Shown here piece by piece: positions 31,220-42,457 of a DNA stretch of 64,000 nt. The stretch lies in assembly GCF_030247195.1 (NCBI RefSeq), contig NC_080672.1, positions 375,882,166-375,946,165 of the forward strand, written 5' to 3'. Both the position numbers and the translations under genes were made by a program. How positions within the stretch are numbered: position 1 is the first letter of the stretch; every line of letters begins with the position of its first letter. Under the pieces are notes generated by a model. That model searched no databases. It was not told where the DNA came from and saw only the letters and a program-made list of their open reading frames with translations. This stretch comes from Topomyia yanbarensis (Eukaryota; Arthropoda; Insecta; Diptera; Culicidae).

Positions 31220-31811
31220 GTAAGCGTTCCGGACCCGTATATAATTTTCACGCGTCTCATTTCTCCATTTCCTCACAACAAGTTTGACTGAAACTAGATG
31301 TGTTCTCACACCTACACAAACTTCATTCACTACACAAATAAAATCTACACAAAGAAATAAATGATAAAAAACAAGCATTGCATTCCTAATACACCTGCGT
31401 TCGGCTTAGACGTGGTCCTGTCCATACAAAATAACTCCTTTCCACTACCATCAAAACATGGATGTGAATTTAGATCGATATTAGATATATGTCGAATGAG
31501 TGTAACTTCTATGGAATGCACGCGGTGTCGTAGCTGTAATTTTTATTTCCAAACGTTGAAGGAAGCAAGAATGAAAAAGCCATTAAAAATGCATGCAAAA
31601 AAACTGAAAAATTCATATAGGATTTGATTTATGGGATATTGATTAAAATAAAAACAAAGCAGATTATTATTCATATGAGTACGAATTGATAACTAGAGGT
31701 GCTGCTGGCCAGGTCAATCAGTCGGAATTAGATTCGGAGTTCTGGCTAGTTTCGGTTATTGCATTTTAGTCGGAATTCTGACTGAAGCCCGAATCAAATT
31801 TTGGATTAGTT
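31220..31811 (+). other. Intron sequence, no gene recognised
   Basis: An 88-codon frame at 31361-31627 shows no known domain and no splice support. I regard it as intronic. Confidence 0.5.
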
Positions 31812-32007
31812 CAAGTTGGTTGTTGAATTATGAGGAACCTTTATGCGGAATTTAATGGATTGCTTTAATTTAATTGATATAATTCGTTAGCAATAGCTTG
31901 ACGAAACACTGACTTTGTCAAGCTCTTGCTAACAAATTATATAAATTATACCAAAACAATGCAATAAATTCCGCATAAAGCTTCTTCATAATTCAACAAC
32001 CAACTGG
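31812..32007. repeat. Near-perfect ~98-bp inverted repeat with almost no loop
   Basis: 31812-31909 (CAAGTTGGTTGTTGAATTAT, TTTATGCGGAATTTAATGG, AATTCGTTAGCAATAGCTTG) is the reverse complement, with scattered mismatches, of 31911-32007 (CAAGCTCTTGCTAACAAATT, AATTCCGCATAAAGCTTCTT, CATAATTCAACAACCAACTG). Transcribed as part of the intron it would form a long hairpin. It may be a miniature element or a replication-type palindrome. Confidence 0.85.
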
Positions 32008-32256
32008 AACCCATCCGGTTTTTAATATTTTTACAATATGCAATAAATGAACAACAAACTAAAATCAGTTCGTGTCCGTAGGGTGCCGTGGCCGCAGTTT
32101 CTTACTGGATATTGATATTCTTATTTAGCTGATGTTACAATAGTAACGTCCACTGGACCCTGAGTTCAGTTTATCTCTGAATCATTTTCACGAGATGCCA
32201 GATCGTGTAATCGTACCTCGAAAGTGAAGTATTTAAAAAATAGTGCTTTCTATCGA

Positions 32257-32344
32257 GTTATAAAAAAGTAAATAATAAACATCAATTATCTGATCAATTA
32301 AAAGTTATAAAAAAGTAAATAATAAACATCAATTATCTGATCAA
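32257..32344. repeat. 47-bp direct tandem duplication
   Basis: The unit beginning GTTATAAAAAAGTAAATAAT (32257-32303) is repeated at once, without mismatch as far as it extends (32304-32344). Recent local duplication in AT-rich sequence. Confidence 0.85.
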
Positions 32345-33119
32345 AGCCTTATCATATAATTGAAAGCCTTAAAATAATAATAAATTTGATAACACTGCGA
32401 ATCAAAATATTTTTTTTGGGAACAGGACGATAAAAAAATGGCGAAAGTTTGGGGTCCCAGGACACCTCTGGCGAGGAATTTTTTTTTTAAATTGGAAAGA
32501 GGCTTCACAGATTAAAGCCGAAGTTTGTATGGAGAATTGGGGTGTTCAAGAGGTCATCCTAAATTTTCACATAAAGTCTTACATAAAATGCTTATTACTT
32601 CAAAAAAGTAATCTATGCAATTTTTTAGCTCAATCGAACAACATTAAGGGGGTTTGAATATTGATTTCATAATATTGAAATGCTGAAAATATTTTTTTTT
32701 GTCGAAATATGTCTAAAAATATGCATGAAATATCAGCATCTAGTGTCAAAACAAACGAAAACTGTTAAAAACAAATGTTTTTTTAGTTCCAAGGAGTTAG
32801 AAATTTTATTGTAATGCTTTATGATTTCGAAACAAAAAAAATACCAGCGAGCTAGGCTTGAGAACAGAATAAATAAAAAGATGGGTTCCAACTACATCAA
32901 TGTGAAAAGGTTTTTCAAAAAAACTTGGAACGGAATTCCACAGTTTAAAACCAAAGTTTTGTGAAATATAAAAGAAAAAAAATTTAGGTGAAAATGGGCA
33001 TTTTTATCGAATTTTCACAACCAACTGGGCTTGGGAGCAGAAAAAAGCGAATTTCTTGAATATCCCGCTTTCATCCCAGAGTTAGCAAGGAGACTGTCGA
33101 AAAAATATCCAAATAAGGA
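32345..33119. other. AT-rich intron sequence, no gene
   Basis: Runs of A and T, with no recognisable coding region or paired repeat ends. Confidence 0.5.
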
Positions 33120-34560
33120 CTAAATTGCAACGAGGAGATAAAGGTTATTCCACTTGTTGAAAAAGGCATAGACGTTAGTACTTTGAACTTCATATCCTTT
33201 AAAGTTGGAGTTCACCCAAAGTACCGCGATGCTGACAAAAGGCCACAAGGCATACCGTTCAGGGAATTTGAGGATAGCTGTACCCAGAACATTTGGTGAC
33301 CGCCGACTGAAGTAGCGTGTACTCCACTAATACAACCCGTTCCATCAACGACCATACAGAGCACTCCGCAACGATTGGCAATGCCACTATACCAAGCTAC
33401 ATCGCCATTGTGAAGTAGTGTCGTTGCTGATCGCATACTGGGTTGCAACGTAGCTGGTACTATGGAAGCCCCCCGCCACGGTCGGGTCCTTGCCGCCAGC
33501 GTTCAGCAGTCGACCCGGTCCTGTATGTGTACGTGGAGAAAGGGTCTTCCAACCCGCCACAAACGGTAAGTATACATCTGATCGGAACTCTTCTAGTGCT
33601 GATGTATTCTTCGCTTCCAGCAATTTTCCTTTTGTTCCGACATCTTGTGACCAGATGTCAACCATTTCTCTCGCCGACGACGATCGTGGTATTCTGGGGC
33701 GCGACGCTTTTGAATCGGGATGCCTGGCGGACCACGCGACCGTGAGCCGTGAGATTGACGAAAGGATCTTTCTACAGGCTCAAAATGGAAACATAGCTTC
33801 GTCCTCCAACAACATCGAGTATTACTACTAGAATGTTGGTGGCTCAAATTCATCAACGGACAGCTATTTGCTCGTGACCACGGGTTGCTGTTTTGACATC
33901 ATCGCCTTGACCGATACGTGGCTCGACAACCGTAATCTGTCTCGTCAGGTGTTTGGTTCAACATTCGATGTCTACCGCTGTGACCGAAACGCGCTCAACA
34001 GCCACAAGACATCAGGTGGTGGTGTGCTTATCGCCGTTCGCCACGGTATAAAAGCCCGAGTGATCAACGATGACCGGTGGGCAAGATCTGAGCAAGTGTG
34101 GATATCAGCGAAACTAACGGATCGCAATCTGTTGCTGTGTGTTGTATATTTCTCAACTGACAGAGTTCGATGTACATATTTCCTCCATTTCTTTCATGAC
34201 CTTTTCCCCGTCTGATGATATTGTTATAGTGGCCGATTTCAACTTACCTGGCTTGATGTGATGCCAGGCAAATAATGGATTTATACGATTGGATATCGAA
34301 AAATCTGCGCTTATCAACAATGCCAGTTGTATTTTGGACAGCTACAATAACGCAACTCTTCGGCAAATCTATAATGTCATCAACGAGAATTGACGTACAT
34401 TGGATATCTGCTTTCTAAGTGCCCGGGACTGCGCTCGGTACTGCTGCACTGCTTCGACTCCTTTAGTCCAGCATGTGCATCATCATCCCCCACTACATCT
34501 TGTATTCGCTGGTAACGAAACAATGATGATGCGGATGCGGTGACGTTTTCTAATATTCTT
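33120..34560 (+). pseudogene. CR1/I-type LINE remnant: end of ORF1 and endonuclease
   Basis: 33200-33300 reads FKVGVHPKYRDADKRPQGIP, FREFED, the C-terminal ORF1 pattern also seen at 468-1001. At 33868-34215 a clear frame gives the endonuclease: DIIALTDTWLDNRNL, YRCDRN, TSGGGVLIAVRHGIKA, QVWISAKLTDRNLLLCVVYF. Shifted frames after it (YNVINEN, LDICFLSARD, HHHPPLHLVFA) match the end of the nuclease domain. The reverse transcriptase is missing here; a similar-style RT piece lies at 41087-41410. Multiple frameshifts make it inactive. Confidence 0.7.
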
Positions 34561-34665
34561 AACTTAATCTTACCGTCTTAAACTTAATCGGCCGTCATGT
34601 ACCAAAACGAACAATTAGTACCAAGCGACACCCTTCCTGCCAATCAACCGTCCATAGACGATTAA

Positions 34666-35388
34666 GGGGGTCCTCTTATATAATTGTGCAAAAAGTACCT
34701 AATAATGCTTGATAATTTATTTTTTTTAAGATGTAGAATGACTTAGACATGTGCGCAATTCTGCCAAATGTTTATAAAGGTTTTATCTATAAAATCAAAA
34801 TTTTAGAGTGTAAGGTGTCAAAAATGGCTTCCAAAATGGCGGCTCCAGCAAAAGGTATTTGGAAAACCGACCTCATCTGCGGGCATGATATAGGTCGCAA
34901 TTCGTCGTCTACAAGCAGAATACCAAAACTTAAATCTTGAAGATTACATTACATAGTGGCACCCTAACCTAAAAAAACATAAAAATTCATTACAGAAACA
35001 AAATGGCAGCCACTTTAAAATAAAATATCGTTTTTTCGCGTGGTTTTTCCACTTTGGTCGGCTGTAAAAAATCGTTAATGAACAAAATATTACGATTTTG
35101 TAGGTTACTGTGCCGGAGAATAATGTCTGCTTTTAGGCGGGCAAAACGCGAAGTTGATTGGTTGAATGATTTAAAAATGTGAATGCCCGAAGTTTCGAAA
35201 AACTTGTTCCGATAAAACCGCCATTTTGGGCACCATTTTTGACACCTTACGCTCATAAATTTGGATTTTATAGATGGAACCATAATAAACATTTTGCAGA
35301 ATAGTGCACTTATCTAAGTCATTTTACTTCTTCAAAAAAAAATATATAACATTAGGTACTTTTTGCACAATTATATAAGAGGACCCCC
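34666..35388. mobile_element. Foldback element with ~190-bp TIRs and TTAA duplications
   Basis: 723 bases between TTAA at 34662-34665 and 35389-35392. The left end GGGGGTCCTCTTATATAATT continues about 190 bases (TGCAAAAAGTACCTAAT, GTAAGGTGTCAAAAATGG, AAAATGGCGG) and is inverted at the right end with scattered differences. TTAA duplication is the mark of piggyBac-type mobilisation. No transposase inside. Confidence 0.88.
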
Positions 35389-35639
35389 TTAAGCTACATG
35401 GTTAAAATAGAATCGTTAGTCCAATAACGATTTCTGATCTGTTCAGGACGATATGTGGTTTTTATTTCTACTTATTTTAATCCATCGTAAATGCTAAATA
35501 AGAAGAAAGAACTTGAAAATACGCGAGAAAAATGGTCCATAACATTTTTTCGTGCGCATATGAAAAATACTATTTAAATAATATTATTTAAATATGAGAA
35601 CCCGAGAAGGAGTTTTTTCATCTTTAACTAACTTTCTCA

Positions 35640-37270
35640 AGTTAAATAAATTTTTCTATTGTTTTGACATTTCGTCGGAGAAATTCTATATTCTTCATAA
35701 AATCTAAAGTTTCTATTATTTCCATTTTTTCCTCTTTTTCTATTGTTTCATATTTGATTTTTACTTTCTTTTTCCATTTCGTCCAGGTTGTTCTACATAT
35801 TTTCTCAATTTATTTGTATGTTACATTTTTACATATTTTGCTCTATACATTCCTCTATTTTTGATATTTTTGTTTCTTAAAAATCGTCCCATTTTTTGGA
35901 TATATCGTCCCAATAGGGTATGGATATATCGTCTAATTGGCAGCAAGTTAGTGTCAGTTATTGACGAGTGGAACACGAAACATTCAAATCCAACTTTTCG
36001 TGGTGGTGCCCTTATGTGCAAATTCGTTTATTCATTTTTTTTCCATTGGGTAAAAATATTGCATACATTTTTATATATTCGTCCGTTTTTATCAATTCAT
36101 TGCATCTTGTTTTGTTTTTTAATTTATCTATCGTTACATTTATCTGTTTTTCATCCGTATGTTCGACTGATTTCATGAAGTAAAATTAACTTATTTCGCT
36201 AAACTTTTCTTTTCTATAATTCTATTTTATAATGTTTATATTACTTTATTTCGATATTTTTGCGTTTTTGTTTTTTTCTGATTCCATTTCATCCAGTTTG
36301 ATTTTTTTCCACTTTTACTTTACGTAGATTTATCTATTATTTAAAGAAGTTTTTTTCTATTTTTTTATTTTAAACCATTTTAATTTTAAACCATTTTTAT
36401 TTTACATATTTTCTATGATTTCACTTTGTCTGTTTTTGAACTGTTTCCACTTGTTGTTCTTATTTTTTCTTCAATCTATTCCGTTCAATTATTCCTCTTT
36501 GTTTCCAATTCAATTCTAAATTGAGTAATGTAACAAAAATAATTCGTCCGCTTTTTAATTTTTCATAGCTATTTTATTTATACCTATTTATTCAATTCTT
36601 GTTCTTTATCATCTCTTCTATTTTGAAACAATTTTGACAGTTTTCCCATTTTCCTGTTTTTATTCTTTCCATTTTTTTTTATTTTCTTACCAATTTTCAT
36701 ATTTCAAGCATTCTGTATTATTGTTATTTCTACTTGCAGCTCAGTGGATCCTTTTTGTTCATTTCTGTATTTGTTTACTTTTTCGTTCCCTTGTTTTTAT
36801 ATTTTTTGCTGTATTCATTCATCCTTTTGCTATGCTTATGATAATTTAGTTTGCCGTTAACCCGTTTTCATTTTTTTAACCATTTAACAATATTTTTTCT
36901 TCAATTTTTGTATAATTGTCTTTTTTCCTCCGTTTAATTTGATTATTTCAATTATTTAATCTGTTTATTTAGCTATTTCTTAACATTGTTTGATATTGGT
37001 AGGTGTTTGACTACTTGCATATTATCAACCTTTTTCCATTATTTTAAATGTCAACCTTTTTCCATTATTTTAAATCTCGTTTTGTTCCATTTAATCTATT
37101 ACTTGGTTGTTTCTAGTTTGTTCCTTTTTTTAGTTTTTCTCTTTACAAATTCTACTTCCATTGAATGTTCTTTTTGCTTTCTTTTTAAATTTATTGCATT
37201 TCCATTTTTCCACTATGGTCGCAATTTATACAAGCTTTTAATTATTAGTTTTAATGATATTTTTTTCGAG
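35640..37270 (+). repeat. 1.6-kb T-rich, strand-asymmetric low-complexity tract
   Basis: The plus strand is dominated by T, with phrases like TTTTCTATT, CATTTTTAT and TTTCCATTTCG, and A is scarce. Composition changes abruptly on both sides. One island (35930-36015, starting CGTCTAATTGGCAGCAAGTT) is ordinary sequence. Frames across it are composition artefacts rich in Phe, Ile and Leu. It may be the decayed remains of a TTCATTT-like minisatellite similar to that at 58.7 kb on the opposite strand. Confidence 0.7.
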
Positions 37271-37429
37271 AGTTGTCCTGCTGGAACTACAGAGCTAGCT
37301 TCTCGGAAGGGTTCCCCGTCAGAATGACACACTACAATTGCAGACGAGACAGGCAATGGCACCCACTAAAACACTGCTTTAGGCCAATTGTAGCGGGCCG
37401 TGATTCTGAATGTGATATTTATTGTACGG

Positions 37430-38470
37430 TTCAGGTATGTGCAAGACGTAGGGACTTCGCGATAGCGTGTATCATCGCGAAGGGCTCGAGCATTTGTACG
37501 TTTACGTGTTCAATCGCATGTGCGTTTGTATGTCGCGTGTGCTAACGTGTGTGTAACTTCGCGTGTATAAATTCTATAATAAAACCGATTGCCTTTTGCA
37601 TATTCGCGTGTCTCTAGAATGATCGCGCGCGGACTGGGAATCCGATACTTAATTTTTCGTGTACGGTTCAGATTCAAGAACAAAGTGCCCAGTCATGTCG
37701 CCATGGAATGTGTTGTCTAGTGGACAGGAGCTTTGATTTTTTATTGGTATAACTGAACTAAGTTGCTAGCATGGAGGGTAACGATTTCCGGACGTGACCG
37801 ATTCATGATCGCGCGTGTTTGCGGGTATGCGTTTGAGACCGCGTTTGTAACTTCGTAAGTACTAAAATGTTCACATTGTTACAGGAGTGTTACAAAGTTT
37901 GCGCGATCGCGAACGTGGGTGTGCGTAGATGATCTCAAAGAGCTTAAGCGTTTGCTGATATGTTTGTCGCGTGTGCTCGCGTGTATGTGACTTCGTGTGT
38001 ATGTGCCACGCAGACCGTCATTCTGATATTTAGATTTCGGTGTACGGATCACATTCTGACAGGAAGTGAGTTACTCCATATCACTAGAGTTCCCGGTCAT
38101 GTTGCCATGGAACGTGTTGTCCAGTGGATATGAATGCTTTCTTTTTAATTGATTCAATTGAAGGCATGGACCCAGACTTCTGGAATCGAGGATAGAGACT
38201 TCCGGACGTGACCGATTCATGATCGCTCGAGTGCGGGGGACTGTAGGTTCACACTTGAGACCGTGTTTGAATGTTTATAAGTGCTTAGACGTTAATATTA
38301 TCACCGGGATGTTATCATGTCTGCGAGAGGGCGGGTGTAGGTTGCGTGGCTGGTCGCGAAGGGCTCAAGCATTTGTATGTTTGTTTGTCGCGTGCATGTG
38401 ACTTCGTGTGTATAAATTCGATTTTTATGTCGCCATGGAACATGTAGTTTAGTGGATGAGAGGTCTGGTC
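37430..38470. repeat. Degenerate tandem repeat with units of about 330-410 bp
   Basis: The phrase ATGTCGCCATGGAAYGTGTT, followed by GTCTAGTGGA, recurs near 37695, 38099 and 38427. TTCCGGACGTGACCGATTCA recurs near 37787 and 38195. CGCGTGTGCTAACGTGTG/TCGCGTGTGCTCGCGTGTATG and ACTTCGTGTGTAT recur in each unit. About two and a half divergent copies. Rich in CpG (CGCG, TCGCG), unlike the flanking AT-rich DNA. Confidence 0.75.
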
Positions 38471-39465
38471 TACTGGACGTATTGTCTAGTTTTTATTTCT
38501 ACTGGTGACAAGGTTTGTGTTATCGCCACGTTTGTACGTTTGGAATGAGAGATTGTGAGTGTATATAAGAGAATAAGTAAATTGTGAGTGTTAGCATGGA
38601 TCTAAAATATAGCAATAAAGGGAGAGTGCCTCCAGAGCGAATTGGGCCCTATACCCACATTGTATATTATTTGACCATGGCAATAGATAATAAAGGTCAC
38701 CAAGTTAAGTACTAAAATTGATCATAATGTAGCTTAACTAAAAAGAAAATAAGCGTATCCCAAATTTCTGTGATATAATCACTGTAATACTGCTTTGATG
38801 GAAAAACCACCGGACCACATCAAGGCAAAGTATCATGCTGACGTAATTATTAGTATTTAGTTTTTAATGATATTACACTAAATATATAAATGAACGACTC
38901 GCAATAATTGATAATTGATAATATTTAAAAGGTTTCACCGCTCAAAATTTTGTCGACTTATACATTACGCATTTCTTAGCACGATATTCAAAAAATATAA
39001 AAAAAATCTACTTTCCTGCAGATTGAGGCCTCTTTTTTCATTTTGATATTTGCTCTTCAGTAATAAACTTTTGCTCGCGTATCGCCTGAATCCGAACTAC
39101 TTCCACGCCGAATAAGCGAAATCGATAATAGTGACCAAATCAACTGGCGCCAGCGTAATGGTAATCGGAAGGGAAAAGTGGCCGCTATTTTCAAGCATAT
39201 GAAGCTGTCGTAGTTCACACTGATATATCTGGTTTGGCAGGCTTACTGTACCTGTGGTTTTGAAAAGCAACATTTTCATTGCGACCGAGACCGTCAACCA
39301 GGAAATCTACGTGAAAGAGTGCACGAAAAGACGTCTGCACTCATTTCATTAAGAAATACGATTGTTGTATTCTATTTGGGACGGACTTTGAATCCTGCCT
39401 TCACGGAAAAAAGACGTGTAGTGGTATGACACCAACAACGTTAAGGTAGCAGTTAAGGATTTTGA
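38471..39465. other. Intron sequence, no gene recognised
   Basis: AT-rich sequence without clear coding or repeat structure. A minus-strand 66-codon frame at 39097-39297 has no recognisable domain. Confidence 0.45.
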
Positions 39466-39469
39466 TCAT

Positions 39470-39720
39470 AAGCGGTACCGGTGGTTGAGTGGTAATCGTG
39501 ACCGCCACTCATCCCAGTGGGTCTGGGTTCAATCCCAGCCGACATTGAGATTGTCTGAAGTGAAAACTCTGTGTCACGTGTTCTTTTTTAAGGGAAATAG
39601 ACTCGCTGGTCCTATTCCATGTGTTGATGAACCGATATCTGGTTGTGGAATCAGCTCTCTGGCGCCAATGATAGGCACTCTGTGCAGACAAAGACAGAGG
39701 AAAATAAACGAAAAAAAAAA
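39470..39720 (+). mobile_element. tRNA-related SINE with intact Pol III boxes and A-tail
   Basis: A box TGGTTGAGTGG (39482-39492) and B box GGTTCAATCCC (39526-39536), 44 bases apart, start an element with a non-tRNA body (TTTTTAAGGGAAATAGACTC, TGGTGGA-free) and an A-run near 39710-39720. No acceptor stem, so not a tRNA gene. Target duplication was not identified. It lies 60 bases upstream of the mariner element. Family name not assigned. Confidence 0.7.
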
Positions 39721-39780
39721 TTACCGTAACAATCATTTGAATTAACAGTACAAAGTGTATTTTTCTATACTTCTCTACTA

Positions 39781-41064
39781 AAGGGCGAACACGAAATTAA
39801 TGCGACACATTCAACAGGGCATAAATTTTTTACCATTGGGTAAAAATCAACCAAATTTTGCTCACTTTCTCATTGATGTGTATTGTTTACATGCTGTCAA
39901 ACTCGAAATCGTGTTTTTCGATTCAACGAAAATGGAGGTGAACCAACGCGAGTCAAGAGAACAAATTCTTTCCAAACACCTGGAATTTCCTGACCTGTCG
40001 CACCGGCAGCTGGGAAAAATGTTGAACATTCACCATTCAACCGTCTCCAGAGTGTTGAAGCGGTTGACGTTGGACCACGGCAAAGGAGCTGAAAGAAAGC
40101 CGGGACCGGAAAACAAAAAGACGGAGGGAAAGGTGAAGCGGATGATTAAAGCAAATCCCAACGTCTCAAGCCGTGATTTGGCTAAAAAAATCGGCATGTC
40201 GCAGAGCTACGTCCAGAATGCAAAGAAGAGAGCGGGACTACATAATACAAGGTACAGAACTTCCCAAACCGCGATGAGCGGCAACAATCGACGGCTAAAA
40301 CTCGGGCACGGAAGCTCTACGAGAAGATGCTGACAAAATATGGCTGCTGTGTGATGGACGACGAAACGTATATAAAAGCCGATTTTAAGCAAATTTCGGG
40401 GTTGGAGTTTTTCACCGGCAAGAGCAAGTTCTATGTGGACGACAAATTTAAGAAGAAGAAAATGTCGTAGTTCGCCTCCAAATATCTCATTTGGCAGGCC
40501 ATCTGCTCTTGCGGACTGAGGAGTGAGCCTTTCGTGACAAAGGGCACAGTGAATGGCGAGATCTACAAATCTGAGTGCCTCGAGAAGCGCCTTTTGCCGT
40601 TCTTGCAGCAGCACGACGAAGCTCCGCTATTTTGGCCAGATTTGGCATCATGCCACTATCCTAAAAGTGTCCTGGAGTGGTATGAGGCCAATTCTGTCCA
40701 TTTTGTTCCAAAGGACATGAATCCGCCAAACTGTCCGGAGCTGCGCCCGGTGGTGCAGTACTGGGCAATGATGAAGCGGGAACTTCGGAAAAGCTAGAAG
40801 ACAGTCAAAGACGAGAAGGACATGTTAAGAAAATGGAAAAAAAACTGAGAAACTGGTACCGGATGACACTGTAAAGACTTTGATGGAGGGCATCAAGCGA
40901 AAATGCGTTCAATTTTACACTCAAGGCTCCATCGATTAACATTTCTTTTGATTTTTGAAGTAAATATATGTATATAACCACCCTAAAATTTTGGTTTGAT
41001 TTTAAACATTATAAGAAAATTGGCATGACATTTCCGGTGTCGCAATAATTTCGTGTTCGCCCTT
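39781..41064 (+). mobile_element. Full-length mariner-type element (ITmD37E-like) with TIRs and TA duplication
   Basis: 1,284 bases between TA dinucleotides (39779-39780 and 41065-41066). The left end AAGGGCGAACACGAAATTAA matches the inverted right end AAGGGCGAACACGAAATTAT, with GCGACAC following in both. The interior holds one plus-strand transposase gene with a frameshift and stops. The size, TIRs and D37 spacing of the transposase fit the ITmD37E lineage of mosquitoes, as I recall it. Confidence 0.9.
39932..40950 (+). pseudogene. ITmD37E-like transposase, inactivated
   Basis: Likely start ATG at 39932 (MEVNQRESREQILSKHLEF). N-terminal paired-like helix-turn-helix regions: LSHRQLGKMLNIHHSTVSRV and SSRDLAKKIGMSQSYVQNAK. 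The frame shifts near 40295, and the catalytic part follows: MDDETYIKADF (first Asp), WQAICSCG, then FWPDLASCHY (second Asp), VPKDMNPPNCPELRP. Thirty-seven residues after the second Asp, the third catalytic position is Val (RPVVQYW) where family members have Glu, a single-base change. TAG stops occur near 40468 and 40795. So at least four independent lesions. Its TIRs are intact, so it could still be moved in trans. Confidence 0.88.
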
Positions 41065-41086
41065 TAAAGTTAATAACCGTCCGTGT

Positions 41087-41410
41087 TCGAAAAATCTACA
41101 ATGATGGAAGGGCCCCTACACTGGACCCCCGGACCCGTAATTTCTCTCTACAGCTCTGATGATATAGCAATAGCGAAGCTGGACAAACTCGGTATTCATG
41201 GACAACTCATGCGCTAGTTTCGTTCCTACCTCGATGGAAGGAAACTCTAAATCAGCATTAAGGACTGTCTATCGACACCATTATTCGCTACATCCGGCAT
41301 CCCACAAGGGAGCCAGCTCGGTCCAGTAATATTCCTCCTCTACTTTAATGATGTCAATATCAAATTACAAGGACCCCGCCTTTCTTCCGTAATTAGTTTA
41401 AGCAACCACC
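41087..41410 (+). pseudogene. LINE reverse-transcriptase fragment
   Basis: With two stops, the frame reads IAKLDKLGIHGQLMR, FRSYLDGRKL, LSTPLFATSGIPQGSQLGPV, IFLLYFNDV: the RT palm segment with SGIPQGSxLGPxxFLLxxNDV typical of CR1/Jockey/I LINEs. Truncated on both sides. It could be part of the same element as the ORF1-endonuclease piece at 33.1-34.6 kb, separated by later insertions, but this is not proven. Confidence 0.7.
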
Positions 41411-42457
41411 ATTGGGGCCAAGGGGTCTAAATGGTGAAGGTACAACAAATAAACAAATACAACCAAATCAATGTTATATAACTCACGTTCTGAAGTTCAA
41501 ATGATCATCCAAACAAGTCATAATCTTGCATCTTCATACCCACAATGTTGTTCCATAAATTAACTCATTAAAGTAGAATAGAACATTAAATGTGATAGAT
41601 GACCTATTGTAATGAATGTATGTATGTTTCTTCTCTCTCCAATCGACTTCAAAACTGATAAAACACGAAAATTATGCAAATGCCAAACTGTCGCGATACA
41701 TGTTATTTTCCTTGCGCACTCACCTTGTCAAAACGTCCAAACAACACCAAAATTCACCAACACTGTTGTTCGTTTGAATTACTGAAACGAATTTTGTGAA
41801 AATCACCACTATCACTAATCCATCGGCGGTTTTCGAAAAAAAAATAATCATCAACACCCACTACCGATTCGCCGAATGTGTTCTGTCCAAAACAACACCA
41901 ACCTATAAAAAAACCACCAAACTACACCTTCGCCTATAGAGTTTCGAGCAGGTAAACTGTCCATGAGCAAACGTTTCCGTTACTGTTTTTACTCTGACTT
42001 ACTTCTGTAATTAAAAAAACGCCTCTCTAAAGTTAGAAAAGTTCACTTTTATATTTTGTCAAATGTCCACACGCAGCGATCCAGTCACCGTTTTGTAAAT
42101 AAGCTCTTACTAGAAGTTAACCCTTAGGCTATTTTCACCTGTGCTGAAAACCATTATAAAACAACGCGCGAGCCAGTACACGTTCATGTTTAATTAACAG
42201 TATACAGTTTGTAGCTCATATAGTTGTAGTCGAGTTGTGGTTTACACCCCACTCCTTTCCAGCATGAATGTTGAGAGGTGCTTGCTAGTTACTATCGCTT
42301 TCACGTGTAGACTCGAAAAATAAAAACGCTTCCATTCGGCGCTTTTCCCAGCTGCTAAAACCTGTTCCAAAGGACCAACTTTCTCCGGTTGAATTAGTCA
42401 GACTAGCTTTGGGTTGCATTTCCTCGTGCACTAATAAATTCTATTGGACTTTTCTAG
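41411..42457 (+). other. End of the 11.2-kb intron, no feature seen
   Basis: AT-rich sequence without long frames or paired repeats. It ends in the TTTCTAG acceptor of the next channel exon. Confidence 0.5.

Noticed and set aside
33443..33831. Two ~100-codon plus-strand frames as a host gene
   Set aside because: They sit between the ORF1 end and the endonuclease of a decayed LINE and match the spacer of that element.
35664..37327. Several Phe/Leu-rich frames resembling membrane proteins
   Set aside because: They arise from the T-rich composition of the tract. Adjacent frames look alike and no conserved motif is present.
39482..39536. A tRNA gene
   Set aside because: A and B boxes are present, but no acceptor stem or full cloverleaf can be drawn and an A-tail follows, so it is a SINE.
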